From positions 1 to 64,000 of the forward strand of contig NZ_QGTW01000005.1 in assembly GCF_003182355.1 (NCBI RefSeq): 64,000 nucleotides of DNA, written 5' to 3'. A program made the translations under genes and the position numbers. Positions within the stretch are counted from its first letter, which is position 1. Each line of letters opens with the position of its first letter. Positions 1 to 8,511 of the stretch are shown one piece after another. This DNA comes from Cytobacillus oceanisediminis. GTDB lineage: Bacteria; Bacillota; Bacilli; Bacillales; Cytobacillaceae. The notes under the pieces were generated by a model. That model was not told where the DNA came from. It saw nothing but the letters and a program-made list of their open reading frames with translations, and did no database searches.

Positions 1-40
1 AAATTTTAGTATAACGGGGTTTTAAGCTAGAAAAAACAAA

Positions 41-89
41 AATCCCCGAATAGATCCACTTTTTTTAAAGTGTCTACTATTCGGGGTTC
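41..89 (-). terminator. Rho-independent terminator of the CDF gene
   Basis: An inverted repeat pairs CCCCGAATAG (44-53) with CTATTCGGGG (77-86), extended inward by an AAAGTG/CACTTT pairing. On the minus strand it is followed by a T-rich tract. It lies just after the stop of the cation-efflux gene. Confidence 0.85.
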
Positions 90-114
90 AGTTCATCTGC
101 AGGCTTCCTTTTCT

Positions 115-1068
115 TTATTGTTTCCACGTTTGGACTTGGTCTGTTTCCAGTATTCCAATGGTCACATCACTAATATCCGGATCATCGAGCAATTTATTTC
201 TTACTCCAATTTTAATATCATCAGCAACAGCAAGTGTCAGGCCTTCAACTAGCTCGATATAGCCCTCCACATGATATCTTCTTCCCTCTTGGATGAGCCT
301 TAGCTGTTTGATATCAACAACATCAGGGTCATCCAGAATAATTTTGGCAATGCGGTCTTCGATATCTTTTGGTGCAGCAACACCGATCAAGCCTAAGGTG
401 TTCTCAAAACCTATTTTGATGGCGATTCCAACCAACAGAAGCCCAATTAATAGGGTTCCCACGCCATCGAGAAAGTACAAGCCTGTAAAGTGGGCAATGA
501 GAATGGATATAAGGGCAAGGAGTGCACCAAATGTAGCAATGATATCTTCATAAAAAACAAGCCGTGTTGGAGGAGTGGCAAGCCCGACATTTTTAAATGC
601 CACTGGCACTACTCCCAGGCCTTTGGCCGGAGTTCTGGTTTCATGGGCAATTTCCTTCATTGCTTTTACTAAAATAAAGCCATCTACCAGAACCGCCAAT
701 ACCATAACGCCTACATTAAGCCAGAGATCTGTCGATTCTTTCGGATGCTGAATCAGTTCCCAGCCTTTATGTATCGTTTCGTAGGCCATTATGGAAATGA
801 CAATTACCGCTATCAGAACAAATAGGTTAATAACTCTGCCGAATCCCGTAGGAAACCTCTTGGTTGGTTCCTTTTCAGCAAGAGCACTGCCAAAGAAGAC
901 AAATCCCTGGTTAAGGGCATCTGCCAGCGAGTGAAGAGTTGTAGCAAGCATGGCCCCGCTTCCGCTAATCATCGCCGCTACCCCTTTGGCAATAGTTAAT
1001 GCCGTATTACCGAGAGCGGCCATTCCTGAAGATTTATTCCCTTTTTTTAGTAAAGCTATAACTGACAT
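115..1068 (-). CDS. cation diffusion facilitator family transporter
   Basis: A 317-residue integral membrane protein of the CDF family, which exports divalent metal ions (zinc, manganese or iron type) in exchange for protons. The second membrane segment carries the HSLADALNQ metal-site motif, normal for the family. In the fifth segment the usual HxxxD site is replaced by an acidic pair in FYEDIIATFGA, as I recall for the SLC30A9-like branch. The C-terminal cytoplasmic region (about residues 220-305) looks like the family's dimerisation domain, with paired DDPDVVDI/DDPDISDV segments. It is a single-gene unit with its own terminator. The metal cannot be read from the sequence. Confidence 0.85.
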   Translation of the reverse strand: MSVIALLKKGNKSSGMAALGNTALTIAKGVAAMISGSGAMLATTLHSLADALNQGFVFFGSALAEKEPTKRFPTGFGRVINLFVLIAVIVISIMAYETIHKGWELIQHPKESTDLWLNVGVMVLAVLVDGFILVKAMKEIAHETRTPAKGLGVVPVAFKNVGLATPPTRLVFYEDIIATFGALLALISILIAHFTGLYFLDGVGTLLIGLLLVGIAIKIGFENTLGLIGVAAPKDIEDRIAKIILDDPDVVDIKQLRLIQEGRRYHVEGYIELVEGLTLAVADDIKIGVRNKLLDDPDISDVTIGILETDQVQTWKQ

Positions 1069-1163
1069 TTTATCACCGCCATATATTTGTTTGTTTTATT
1101 GTTACCCTTATGTTCAGCATACAAATCATGATTTTTCCCATTGCGGTTATCAGCGCAAAATAA

Positions 1164-1188
1164 AAAGAGCTAAAATTATTAGCTCTTT
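1164..1188 (-). terminator. terminator after liaR
   Basis: AAAGAGCTAA pairs with TTAGCTCTTT around a 5-nt loop, followed on the minus strand by TTTTTATTTT. It closes the liaFSR transcription unit. Confidence 0.8.
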
Positions 1189-1194
1189 CAACTG

Positions 1195-1827
1195 CTATTT
1201 AACTAGCGAATGCTTAAAGGCATAAATAACAGCCTGGGTTCTGTCCTGAACCTGCAGCTTGCTTAGGATATTGCTTACATGTGTTTTGACTGTTTTTAAG
1301 GCAATGTAAAGTTCGTCGGCGATTTCCTGGTTCGTTTTGCCTTCTGTCATTAAAAGAAGAATCTCCATCTCACGGCTGGTCAGCTCTTCATGGGGCTGAT
1401 GCTGGTTTTTCTGCCTCATTTTCACCATCATTTTGCCGGTCACTTCCGGCTCCAGCACGGATTGGCCATGGTAAGTGGAACGGACGGCATCAGCGATTTC
1501 ACTTGCTTTGGAGGTTTTCAGCATATAGCTTGTCGCCCCTGCTTCAAGCGCCGGATACACCTTTTCATCATCAAGGAAGCTTGTCACAATAATGATCTTT
1601 GCTTCCGGCCACTGCTCGATGATATTCCTTGTTGCCTCAATCCCGTCCATTTCCTTCATGACCAAATCCATCAATATAATATCCGGCCGCAATTCAAGCG
1701 CCATTTTAATAGCTGTTTTCCCGTTATCCGCTTCTCCTACGACTTCAATATCCGGCTGAGCCGTCAAATAAGAAGACACTCCGATCCGAACCATCTCATG
1801 GTCATCGACAAATAAAACTTTAATCAT
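1195..1827 (-). CDS. liaR: response regulator LiaR (NarL/FixJ type)
   Basis: A cytoplasmic two-component response regulator of 210 residues. The receiver domain has VDDHEMV at the N-terminus, the phosphoacceptor Asp near residue 54 (ILMDLVM) and the [11 protein letters not shown] segment typical of LiaR/VraR. The C-terminal LuxR-type helix-turn-helix starts at about residue 145 (LTSREMEIL...[14 protein letters not shown]). An upstream in-frame ATG at 1845 exists, but family alignment starts at [10 protein letters not shown], so I place the start at 1827. It follows liaS by 45 bp. By homology with Bacillus subtilis it activates liaIH under cell-wall stress. Confidence 0.93.
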   Translation of the reverse strand: MIKVLFVDDHEMVRIGVSSYLTAQPDIEVVGEADNGKTAIKMALELRPDIILMDLVMKEMDGIEATRNIIEQWPEAKIIIVTSFLDDEKVYPALEAGATSYMLKTSKASEIADAVRSTYHGQSVLEPEVTGKMMVKMRQKNQHQPHEELTSREMEILLLMTEGKTNQEIADELYIALKTVKTHVSNILSKLQVQDRTQAVIYAFKHSLVK

Positions 1828-1872
1828 TGGCCTCATCCTCTGCATTTAGTCTTGCCTCTTAGCAGACATTTC

Positions 1873-2895
1873 TTACATTATCGGAACCTTCACCTCAAGG
1901 CGTGTTCCCTTGTTTTTCACACTGATGATTTTCATGCTCCCGCCGACTTCAGCTGCCCTTTCGTACATATTTTGCAGCCCGTAGGAACCGGCCTTTGTTT
2001 CCTCAACATTAAAGCCCACCCCGTCATCTGCCACACGCAGAATAGCATATTCATCCCTTTGAATAAGCAGCACTTCCAGATTATGCGATTTCGCATGGCG
2101 GAGTGTATTGGAAACAGCTTCCTGGAGAATGCGGAACAAGTGGTCCTCCACCCCTTTATCAAGCGGAAAGTTTTCCACCTTCCAATCAATCTCCAGTGCT
2201 ACTTTTTGAAGCAATTCAACAAGCAATTCTTCAATTCCTTCTTGAAGGGTTTTGCCTTTGAGTGCAGCCGGCCGCAAATGCAGAAGCAGGGCGCGCATTT
2301 CAAGCTGGGATTGGTGGATCATTTCTTCTACCATTTTTAGCTGTTTGGCCTGCCTGCCTGCCTGGTCCTGCTGGGTTTCATTTATAGCAGACATCATCAT
2401 AGATGCTGCAAAAAGCTGCTGGCTGACTGAATCGTGAAGCTCACGGGCCAGTCTGTTTCGTTCCTGAGAAATGATTTCCTGTATTCGGCTCTCTATATCT
2501 TCGGCTTTTTCATTTGCAAGCTTTTGAGAGATTTTTGCCTGGTCAGCAATATGCTTTTGTATATTTCCAGCCCTGCTGGCAATGGATTGCAATTCTTTGC
2601 TGTTGTTCAGTTCATCCGCATCAAGCTGGCGCCCTTCTTCAATCTGATGAAGAAGGCTATCAACAGTCTGAAGCTTCCGGCGCCAATATAAGCCTGACAT
2701 GAATCCAAAAATCAGGCCGATTGCCAGGCTTACGCTTGGCACGAATAAAATAAACGGGATATCGAGCACCTCCGTCTCCCATAAATCTCCCCAATCGGGA
2801 ACGGGAAACATCGTGAAAAAGGAAGCCGTCAGGACAGCAAGAATCAGGAAGGACATGCTGGCTCCCCAAACAATTTGCCGCTGGATGATACTCAT
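1873..2895 (-). CDS. liaS: sensor histidine kinase LiaS
   Basis: A membrane histidine kinase of 340 residues. It has two N-terminal membrane segments (about 10-30 and 48-70) with a very short extracytoplasmic loop, so it is an intramembrane-sensing kinase. A HAMP-like/coiled linker follows, then a HisKA_3 domain with the phosphoacceptor His at about residue 154 (ARELHDSVSQQ). The C-terminal ATPase domain has DDGVGF and YGLQNM boxes. Its ATG overlaps the liaF stop by 4 bp, indicating translational coupling. In B. subtilis it phosphorylates LiaR when the inhibitor LiaF releases it. Confidence 0.93.
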   Translation of the reverse strand: MSIIQRQIVWGASMSFLILAVLTASFFTMFPVPDWGDLWETEVLDIPFILFVPSVSLAIGLIFGFMSGLYWRRKLQTVDSLLHQIEEGRQLDADELNNSKELQSIASRAGNIQKHIADQAKISQKLANEKAEDIESRIQEIISQERNRLARELHDSVSQQLFAASMMMSAINETQQDQAGRQAKQLKMVEEMIHQSQLEMRALLLHLRPAALKGKTLQEGIEELLVELLQKVALEIDWKVENFPLDKGVEDHLFRILQEAVSNTLRHAKSHNLEVLLIQRDEYAILRVADDGVGFNVEETKAGSYGLQNMYERAAEVGGSMKIISVKNKGTRLEVKVPIM

Positions 2896-3626
2896 ACGCG
2901 CTTCACCTCGATATCACCTACTAACAGTGAGGTGAAAATTTTGATGCGCTGCCCGGATTTTTCATAGCCTGGCGTCTGCAGCTGCAGTGATTGGTTAATA
3001 AGTTTTGATTCTTCGTATTCAAATATTCTTGCAGCGCCGACAATGGCGGAATGGCTAGCACTTACTTCCACATCGTAAGGAATAAGCACCTTTACATTGC
3101 CGATAAAGTTTCGGATGAAGATGACGGTTTCTCCCTTTGGAAGGACAGTATAGCTTAAGTCAATGACTGTATCGCCAATGCCGGTCTGTATATTAATATC
3201 ATTCCATTCATACACTTGCTCTGGCGTTTTTTGCTGGCCGACAAATATATTGGAAAAAAGAGGATCCTTTTTAATGACCGTTTCTTTTTGAAGATTTACA
3301 GTTGGTTCTTTAAACTCCGGCTGGATCTGTTTCGGATCCTTTTTGGATTGTGCAAACTGAATCAGCAGATGAATCAGGATAGCCAGCAGGAAAAATTTTA
3401 ACGTCATCATGCTAAATACATTGATGAGCAGAAAAATTAACCCAAGCCAGAAAAGCCATTTTCCGGAGGTCCGCGGCATCCACTTTCTTCCAATATATAC
3501 CATTCCAATTGGCACTAGAAGAGAGAAAATCACTCCTCTATTAAAAAAGGCAATTTCCACAAAGAGGAAGACAATGCCCACCATTACGATCCAGCTTAAA
3601 TAATCGCTTTTTATTTTATAATTCAT
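2892..3626 (-). CDS. liaF: LiaF, membrane inhibitor of the LiaRS system
   Basis: A 244-residue protein with several N-terminal membrane helices (roughly residues 10-90) and a soluble C-terminal DUF2154/YvqF-type beta domain (about 130-244). The domain includes the GIGDTVIDLSYTVLPKG and RNFIGNVKVLIPYDVEV repeats characteristic of LiaF. The start at 3626 is chosen because AGGGGGG lies just upstream; the ATG at 3662 has no such site. LiaF is known to keep LiaS inactive in unstressed cells. It is first in the liaF-liaS-liaR unit. Confidence 0.92.
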   Translation of the reverse strand: MNYKIKSDYLSWIVMVGIVFLFVEIAFFNRGVIFSLLVPIGMVYIGRKWMPRTSGKWLFWLGLIFLLINVFSMMTLKFFLLAILIHLLIQFAQSKKDPKQIQPEFKEPTVNLQKETVIKKDPLFSNIFVGQQKTPEQVYEWNDINIQTGIGDTVIDLSYTVLPKGETVIFIRNFIGNVKVLIPYDVEVSASHSAIVGAARIFEYEESKLINQSLQLQTPGYEKSGQRIKIFTSLLVGDIEVKRV

Positions 3627-4018
3627 GAGGCATCCCCCCTTCTGTGTGATTGGAATGATCAAAAAAGCGCAAGGCGCCCGCTTATCGGCACCTGGAGCTA
3701 GACAGTTATCTAAGTTCAGAAATTTAAATATAATATATGGGCGAAAAGGCGCAGCATCCCTACGCCTTTTTAGAATACCATTTTTTGTTCATAAAATAGA
3801 ATCAGTTTTTGTCTTTTCCGGGAAAAAGAAACAGTACGGAATCTTAAATTGGCCGTACGGTCCTTTTAACTTAAAGCTTTTTTATACAGGCAGGTTTCTA
3901 GTTTGGTTTAAGCTTAACTAACAGGTTAAAATTATCCAGCATATTTCGAATTTTATCTATCGTTTTTCTGAATATATCTAGTCTTTTTTATTATCTACCA
4001 TCTGCACAATTCAAAGTA
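3627..4018. other. 392-bp gap splitting liaIH from liaFSR; repeat fragment and hairpin
   Basis: No reading frame is supported here, although B. subtilis has liaG at this point in the operon. The segment 3664-3711 (GCGCAAGGCGCC... ending CTGGAGCTAGACAG) resembles a short intergenic repeat I recognise from other Bacillaceae. A GGCG/CGCC hairpin with T-runs on both sides lies at about 3744-3774 and could act as a weak terminator. The rest is AT-rich and could hold the liaFSR promoter. Confidence 0.55.
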
Positions 4019-4657
4019 TTATAAAACCGGCTTCTTCTCTAGCTCTTTTTCAAGCTGCGCGATGCGGGCATCGATTGTGCTGCGGTGGTATGAGCTTTTT
4101 ACTTCGTGTTCCAGACGATCAAGGTATGATTCGATTTCCTTGAATCGGGAGAAAGATTTATCGGAATAGCTGTTGTTCTCCAGCACTTTATCCATTTGAT
4201 GGTTGGCACGCGTTATGTTTTCACGGCCCATTAGTTCCATTCGGCGGATGTGCATATCCTTGAGCTTATGTTTCATTTCTTCATATTTTCTTTCAAGTTC
4301 TCCCATTTGCTGGGTTGCTTGTGTTAATAATTCTTTTATACGATTGGCGCGCTCTTCATATTGCATTTGTTCTTGAGATGCAAACTGATTGAGTTCCTCT
4401 TCTCCAGCTTGTGCAGCAATTTCAGCCTGGCGCTTGCGTTTCCCTGCTAGTTCCTTTGCCTGCTCGTATTCACGAGTGAACTCTTCCTTTAATGTATATT
4501 GGCGTTCCAAAAGCTTGCGGACCTTTTCTGTTTCGCGCTCACATTCGCGAAGATACTGATTCAGCAGAGCTATCGGATTCTTTTTTTCCTTTGTATCTAA
4601 GGCTTCATGCAGGTCTGCCATCACTGTATCTTTAATGCGTGTAAATAAGTTTGCCAT
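4019..4657 (-). CDS. liaH: LiaH, PspA/IM30 family envelope-stress protein
   Basis: A 212-residue PspA/IM30 family protein, almost entirely alpha-helical with long heptad coiled-coil stretches (about residues 25-190) and no membrane segment. It begins MANLFTRIKDTVMADLHEAL, the amphipathic helix used for membrane binding in this family. The start at 4657 is supported by AAAGGAGAG seven bases upstream. LiaH forms large oligomeric rings that support damaged membranes in B. subtilis. It lies 32 bp after liaI, in the standard liaI-liaH order. Confidence 0.93.
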   Translation of the reverse strand: MANLFTRIKDTVMADLHEALDTKEKKNPIALLNQYLRECERETEKVRKLLERQYTLKEEFTREYEQAKELAGKRKRQAEIAAQAGEEELNQFASQEQMQYEERANRIKELLTQATQQMGELERKYEEMKHKLKDMHIRRMELMGRENITRANHQMDKVLENNSYSDKSFSRFKEIESYLDRLEHEVKSSYHRSTIDARIAQLEKELEKKPVL

Positions 4658-4689
4658 AAATATCTCTCCTTTTTGAACTCTCATTTTTA

Positions 4690-5037
4690 TTAGTTTTGCT
4701 TTAATTCAGCCCACTGCTTTTCAAAGTTGGCAAAAGGGTCGTGTTCTTCTTCTTTTACGATAGAACTTGATGCGTTCCATTTTTTATAGACAAGGTAAAG
4801 GACATATGCAGCTGCAAGGCCAAGAATGGCCGGGAAGTTCGATGCTGTAGCCATAAAGGCGATAAAACCAATGATCCCGTATCCGACTTTCGCTAAAGTG
4901 CTTTCCGCTTTTAAAAATTGTTTAAACACAAAGTATAGAATCGCTGCACTTATTGCCAGCCCTACCATTGGGCCTAAATTCGAAATCAGCACGATTGCTG
5001 AAGCCCCACCTGCCATCAGTAATCCAAGTTTTTTCAT
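4690..5037 (-). CDS. liaI: LiaI-like small membrane protein
   Basis: A 115-residue protein with three or four hydrophobic segments (GLLMAGGASAIVLISNLGP, VGLAISAAILYFVF, GIIGFIAFMATASN, ILGLAAAYVLYLVY) and a charged C-terminal tail. I start it at 5037, the second of two close ATGs, because AAAGGAGG then has an 8-base spacing. LiaI is the membrane anchor that recruits LiaH. The position directly before liaH and the size support the call; sequence conservation of LiaI is low, so the symbol rests partly on context. Confidence 0.82.
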   Translation of the reverse strand: MKKLGLLMAGGASAIVLISNLGPMVGLAISAAILYFVFKQFLKAESTLAKVGYGIIGFIAFMATASNFPAILGLAAAYVLYLVYKKWNASSSIVKEEEHDPFANFEKQWAELKQN

Positions 5038-5112
5038 TTTCATTTCCTCCTTTCTTGATTTCATCTTACCTGTATTTTAACTTTGCAATAACGAGCCACA
5101 GCTTTATTTTCA

Positions 5113-5150
5113 TATAAGACCTGAGACGTAGCAGTTGGTCGGACTCTTTT
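5113..5150 (-). promoter_or_regulatory. candidate LiaR operator upstream of liaI
   Basis: On the minus strand this stretch reads AGAGTCCGACC, then CTACGTCTCAGGTCTTATAT. The second part closely resembles, from memory, the LiaR-binding region of the B. subtilis liaI promoter (TACGACTCCGGTCTTATAT). It lies 75-115 bp upstream of the liaI start, a suitable place for an activator. Confidence 0.5.
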
Positions 5151-5283
5151 GTCCAGGCTGGAAAATATGGAAAAATAATGTATGTTAGTGTTCAAAATAG
5201 CGGGGTACACAGGGGATATGCAAACAAATAAGGGTGCCTAATGCGCAGGTTTTTCTTACATCAATTGAAATGGAGGTCCTCAT

Positions 5284-5796
5284 ATGTTTGGCTATGATGA
5301 TTTTATGAAGTTCATGCAGGCCTTTTTCGTTGTATTTCCAGTGGTTACACTTATCCACTTATTGGGGCACATTATTTTTGCAGCCATTTTTGGCGGAAAA
5401 GGGATTCGCGTTGTCATCGGTTCAGGCAAACTGCTATTTTCCCTGAAGTTTTTAGAGGTTAGGCGCTTTTACTTTTGGTATGGAGGGTGTCAGTACACCT
5501 CTTTAAAATATAATAATAAACTGACGAAATCGCTGATCTTCTTAGGCGGCTCGATTTTCAATGCAGCAAGTATTTTTCTGGTTAATTATTTAATCAGAAT
5601 TGAAATTTTTGAAGCGTCCATGCTTTGGTATCAGTTCGTCTATTTCTCATTTTATTATATGTTCTTCGCCCTGCTGCCGATGGATATGGCAGACGGCACG
5701 CTTAGCGATGGAAAGGCGATGTACAAGCTATGGCGGAATAAAAACAAAGATGATTCATCGGCGGACTGCCAGCTGGTGAATCACGGGAACAAATAG
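5284..5796 (+). CDS. membrane protein with degenerate M50-protease-like motifs
   Basis: A 170-residue membrane protein of unknown function with about four hydrophobic segments. The first holds TLIHLLGHIIFAA (His25, His29), which looks like the HExxH zinc motif of M50 site-2 proteases with the catalytic Glu replaced by Leu. A later LLPMDMADG (131-138) recalls the LxPxxxxDG motif that supplies the third metal ligand. The tail is polar. The start has GGAGGT upstream. It could be an inactive protease homologue or an unrelated protein with a chance resemblance. Confidence 0.6.
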   Translation: MFGYDDFMKFMQAFFVVFPVVTLIHLLGHIIFAAIFGGKGIRVVIGSGKLLFSLKFLEVRRFYFWYGGCQYTSLKYNNKLTKSLIFLGGSIFNAASIFLVNYLIRIEIFEASMLWYQFVYFSFYYMFFALLPMDMADGTLSDGKAMYKLWRNKNKDDSSADCQLVNHGNK

Positions 5797-5913
5797 GCTT
5801 GTTATTTAATGATAGAGTATTCGGTTATGGGAAAAATTCATAGTTATCGGCAACAAGAACCCTAGTATATGAGCGACTAAATTTTCATGTGAAAACCTGC
5901 TTCAATTAAATAT

Positions 5914-5949
5914 AAAAAAGGAGGCCCTCTTACTCCGGGCTTCCTTTTT
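5914..5949. terminator. bidirectional terminator
   Basis: AAAAAGGA-GCCC pairs with GGGC-TCCTTTTT around TCTTACTCC. A-run and T-run flank both sides, so it can stop the plus-strand gene ending at 5796 and anything coming from the minus strand. Confidence 0.8.
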
Positions 5950-5963
5950 GATTGGATTTTTAT

Positions 5964-6170
5964 TCATAAAGTCTTAGTGACAATAATGGCCAGATATACC
6001 GGAAGCTGTGGCAATGCATATAGAAGAAGCCGGCCATTCCCTAGCCTTTGGGATAGTCTGTTGCCTTCGCAAATGAGAAAGGCAATGCCTTTTCTGATTT
6101 CGGGGCTGTTTTCTTCCCAGACTTTAATATCGGGAAGGCTTCAGGCTCTGGAGGAAGAAGGATTCCCAAT
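5964..6170 (-). pseudogene. possible decayed gene, unknown family
   Basis: On the minus strand one frame ends at 5964, 14 bp before the terminator at 5914-5949. It reads through protein-like sequence ending EIRKGIAFLICEG...LLLYALPQLPVYLAI, interrupted by a TGA further upstream. A competing plus-strand frame (5977-6219, 80 codons) has no good ribosome site. The position before a terminator favours the minus-strand remnant, but I do not recognise the family. Confidence 0.25.
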
Positions 6171-6222
6171 GTTGTTAGCGAATTTTCTCTCATATGGACT
6201 TTTTAAGAGAGGAAAATGAAAA

Positions 6223-7146
6223 ATGCCGCAGCTGCAAATACGGAAAACAAAAACCTATAAAGCACTGATGATGATAGTGGCCTTTGCTGCCGCTCTGTCC
6301 GTTATTCAATTTCTCCCTGCAGAAAAACGGGAGGAAAAGCCTTTTTTCGAATCAGAAAGGCCAATGGTTATTGCCCACCAGGGTGGAGAGCTGTTGGCGC
6401 CCTCCAATACAATGAGCGCTTTTCAAGGTGCTGTAGATATGGGCGTAGATGCTCTTGAGTTCGATATTCATATAACCAAGGACGGGCATTTAGTGGCCAT
6501 CCATGATCCAACTGTTGATAGAGTGACCAACGGCACTGGGCCTGTCGAGGAGCTGACTTTGGAGGAAATACAAGGCCTGGATGCTGGCTATGACTTCGAA
6601 GATCTGAACGGAGAAAAAAGCTACAGAGGAAAAGGGGCATATATTCCAACAGTGGATGAGATTTTTACTGCTTTTCCGGATATGAAGATGGTAATTGAAA
6701 TCAAAGATGATATCCCTGCCAACAGGCTAGAGGAAGCTGCAGGCAACCTTTGGACACTGATTGAAAAACATGGAACGGAGGATCAAGTACTAGTTGCTGC
6801 TTTTGACCAGAAGATTGTAGATACTTTTGCAGAAGTTTCACACGGAAAAACCGCTTTAGGAGGCGGGCGGCAGGAAATAAAAAACTTCGTGGTCATGCAT
6901 ACATTGTTCCTGCGCAATTTTTATACCCCTAGCGTTGATGCATTTCAGATTCCTGTAAGCGAAGGCAAGATTGATTTGACAGCCAAAAAGTATATTAACG
7001 GAGCGCATCGGAGAGGAATTGATGTACATTATTGGACGATAGATGATAAAGAAACCATGGAGAAGCTGATTAGGAAAGGAGCGGATGGCATTATTACCAA
7101 CCGGCCAGATGTGATGCTTGAGCTTCTTGAAGAAATGGGTTATTAA
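6223..7146 (+). CDS. glycerophosphodiester phosphodiesterase, membrane-anchored
   Basis: A 307-residue GDPD-family enzyme that hydrolyses glycerophosphodiesters to glycerol-3-phosphate and an alcohol. One N-terminal hydrophobic helix (about 13-30) would anchor it outside the membrane or be a signal. The TIM-barrel domain has IAHQGGE at about residue 51, EFDIHITKDGHLVAIHD with the catalytic Glu/Asp/His, EIKDD, and the C-terminal VHYWTIDD and GADGIITNRPD motifs. The usual HRG motif reads HQG here, a change I have seen in one branch of the family. It is a single gene followed by a short hairpin at 7149-7168. Confidence 0.88.
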   Translation: MPQLQIRKTKTYKALMMIVAFAAALSVIQFLPAEKREEKPFFESERPMVIAHQGGELLAPSNTMSAFQGAVDMGVDALEFDIHITKDGHLVAIHDPTVDRVTNGTGPVEELTLEEIQGLDAGYDFEDLNGEKSYRGKGAYIPTVDEIFTAFPDMKMVIEIKDDIPANRLEEAAGNLWTLIEKHGTEDQVLVAAFDQKIVDTFAEVSHGKTALGGGRQEIKNFVVMHTLFLRNFYTPSVDAFQIPVSEGKIDLTAKKYINGAHRRGIDVHYWTIDDKETMEKLIRKGADGIITNRPDVMLELLEEMGY

Positions 7147-7148
7147 CG

Positions 7149-7168
7149 TGATCATGTCACTTTTTTTG
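7149..7168 (+). terminator. weak terminator after the GDPD gene
   Basis: A short hairpin GTGA-TCATG-TCAC is followed directly by seven T residues. Confidence 0.45.
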
Positions 7169-7222
7169 GCACATGAAACAATGCCTTCCTGCCCATACTA
7201 AGGTCGGAGGTGGCCTAGTGAT

Positions 7223-8158
7223 ATGAAATTTTCATGGATGTTTGGATTAATACTTTTATTACAATCTCATACTGCCAATCTTCCTGAAAGCTTAACAATT
7301 GAAAGTGAAGGAAAATCCATTGCGAGCATAACCAGGGCTGAGTATCAGATGCCTTTTCCAGGCATATCCCTTATTGATCTTGGAAAGTATAATCAGTTCC
7401 TTGTCAAATTGGATCGCCGGACTTATATACCCCCGGTGAATGCATATATAGATAATACAGGAAAAATTATCTCTGAGCAGGCCGGAAGAAAGCTTCACCG
7501 CAAAGCGTTTACAGATATTTTCTATACATACTTTTATCAAAAGGGACCGGCAAGAGCAGAGATTCCGATGCTTGCCATTTATCCGCGAGTGGACCGGGAT
7601 CTTCTAGCCCATATCCGCGTTAAGCAAATCGGCCAATATGTTACATATTTTAATCCGAATAACGCAACACGCTCCCACAATATAGAACTGGCAGCTGAAG
7701 CCATCAATAATCATGTTGTTTTTCCGGGGGAGACGTTTTCCTTTAACCGTGTAGTTGGCAAGAGAACGAAGGAAAAAGGGTATATGCGCGCTCCGGTTAT
7801 CGTAAGAGGTGAGCTTTCAGAGGATATTGGCGGAGGCATTTGCCAGGTATCCTCCACCCTATTCAATGCGGTTGACCGGGCGGGCGTCAAGGTTCTGGAG
7901 CGGTACTCCCACAGCAAAAAAGTTCCATATGTACCGCCAGGACGTGACGCAACTGTCAGCTGGTATGGCCCTGACTTCACTTTTAAAAACCGGTACAGCT
8001 ACCCATTGCTAATACGAGCAAAAGCCCTACGCGGCCAAATGGCCATCAGAGTGTTTTCCTCTGATGAAATCGATTATGAACCCCGCCCAGTTCCGAAAGC
8101 CTCCAAGATGCTCCCTGAAGAGATTACCATTGAAAGGGAAGCAAGCACAGAGGATTAA
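7223..8158 (+). CDS. secreted VanW family protein
   Basis: A 311-residue protein with a cleavable-looking N-terminal signal (FSWMFGLILLLQSHT). The C-terminal VanW domain spans about residues 150-265: FNPNNATRSHNIELAA, FPGETFSFN, KGYMRAPVIVRGE, GGGICQVSSTLFNA and YPLLIRA are its conserved blocks. The first 140 residues have no family I recognise. VanW occurs beside some vancomycin-resistance genes, but its role is unknown and no van genes are present here, so this is not evidence of glycopeptide resistance. B. subtilis YoaR is of similar type. Confidence 0.85.
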   Translation: MKFSWMFGLILLLQSHTANLPESLTIESEGKSIASITRAEYQMPFPGISLIDLGKYNQFLVKLDRRTYIPPVNAYIDNTGKIISEQAGRKLHRKAFTDIFYTYFYQKGPARAEIPMLAIYPRVDRDLLAHIRVKQIGQYVTYFNPNNATRSHNIELAAEAINNHVVFPGETFSFNRVVGKRTKEKGYMRAPVIVRGELSEDIGGGICQVSSTLFNAVDRAGVKVLERYSHSKKVPYVPPGRDATVSWYGPDFTFKNRYSYPLLIRAKALRGQMAIRVFSSDEIDYEPRPVPKASKMLPEEITIEREASTED

Positions 8159-8159
8159 C

Positions 8160-8417
8160 TTATAAAAACAGTCCGAGAATCATCATAATCAATCCGAAAA
8201 TAGCAGATCCGCGTTTAACGTTTTTATTTAGCTTAGGTTTTAAAAACAAGCTGATCACAAAACCAACAGGGAGAACGAGGCCATTCAAGTTAAAAGTAAA
8301 TGAGCCCAAGATATAATAGCCGATTAGTTTTAAAAATAGCAGATCTTCCTCCTCATCCCTGCTGCGGAAAAGGATATAAAGTCCGGCTGCCCATAATAAT
8401 AAAATGATAATAAACAT
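8160..8417 (-). CDS. small membrane protein, unknown function
   Basis: An 85-residue protein with an N-terminal hydrophobic helix, an acidic DEEED loop, a glycine/valine-rich central membrane segment and a final hydrophobic helix, separated by a lysine/asparagine-rich loop. It converges on the VanW gene with a 1-bp gap. A GAGGGGG ribosome site precedes the ATG. No family recognised; it could be a DUF-type three-helix membrane protein. Confidence 0.6.
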   Translation of the reverse strand: MFIIILLLWAAGLYILFRSRDEEEDLLFLKLIGYYILGSFTFNLNGLVLPVGFVISLFLKPKLNKNVKRGSAIFGLIMMILGLFL

Positions 8418-8473
8418 ACTTGCACCCCCTCTTATATAAGTTATTCCTCCGTTTTAGGGAAAGTGCTTAAAAG

Positions 8474-8509
8474 AAGAAACACCCGCCAATGATGACGGGT
8501 GTTTCTTTC
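8474..8509 (-). terminator. terminator after rraA-like gene
   Basis: GAAACACCCG (8476-8485) pairs with CGGGTGTTTC (8496-8505). The minus strand continues with a T-rich run. Confidence 0.85.
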
Positions 8510-8511
8510 CT

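Noticed and set aside
5977..6219. 80-codon plus-strand frame before the GDPD gene
   Set aside because: No Shine-Dalgarno sequence and low-complexity random composition; the minus-strand reading with a following terminator is more plausible.
7223..8158. VanW as a sign of vancomycin resistance
   Set aside because: No vanH, vanA/B or vanX-type gene nearby; VanW domains are common in Bacillaceae without resistance.
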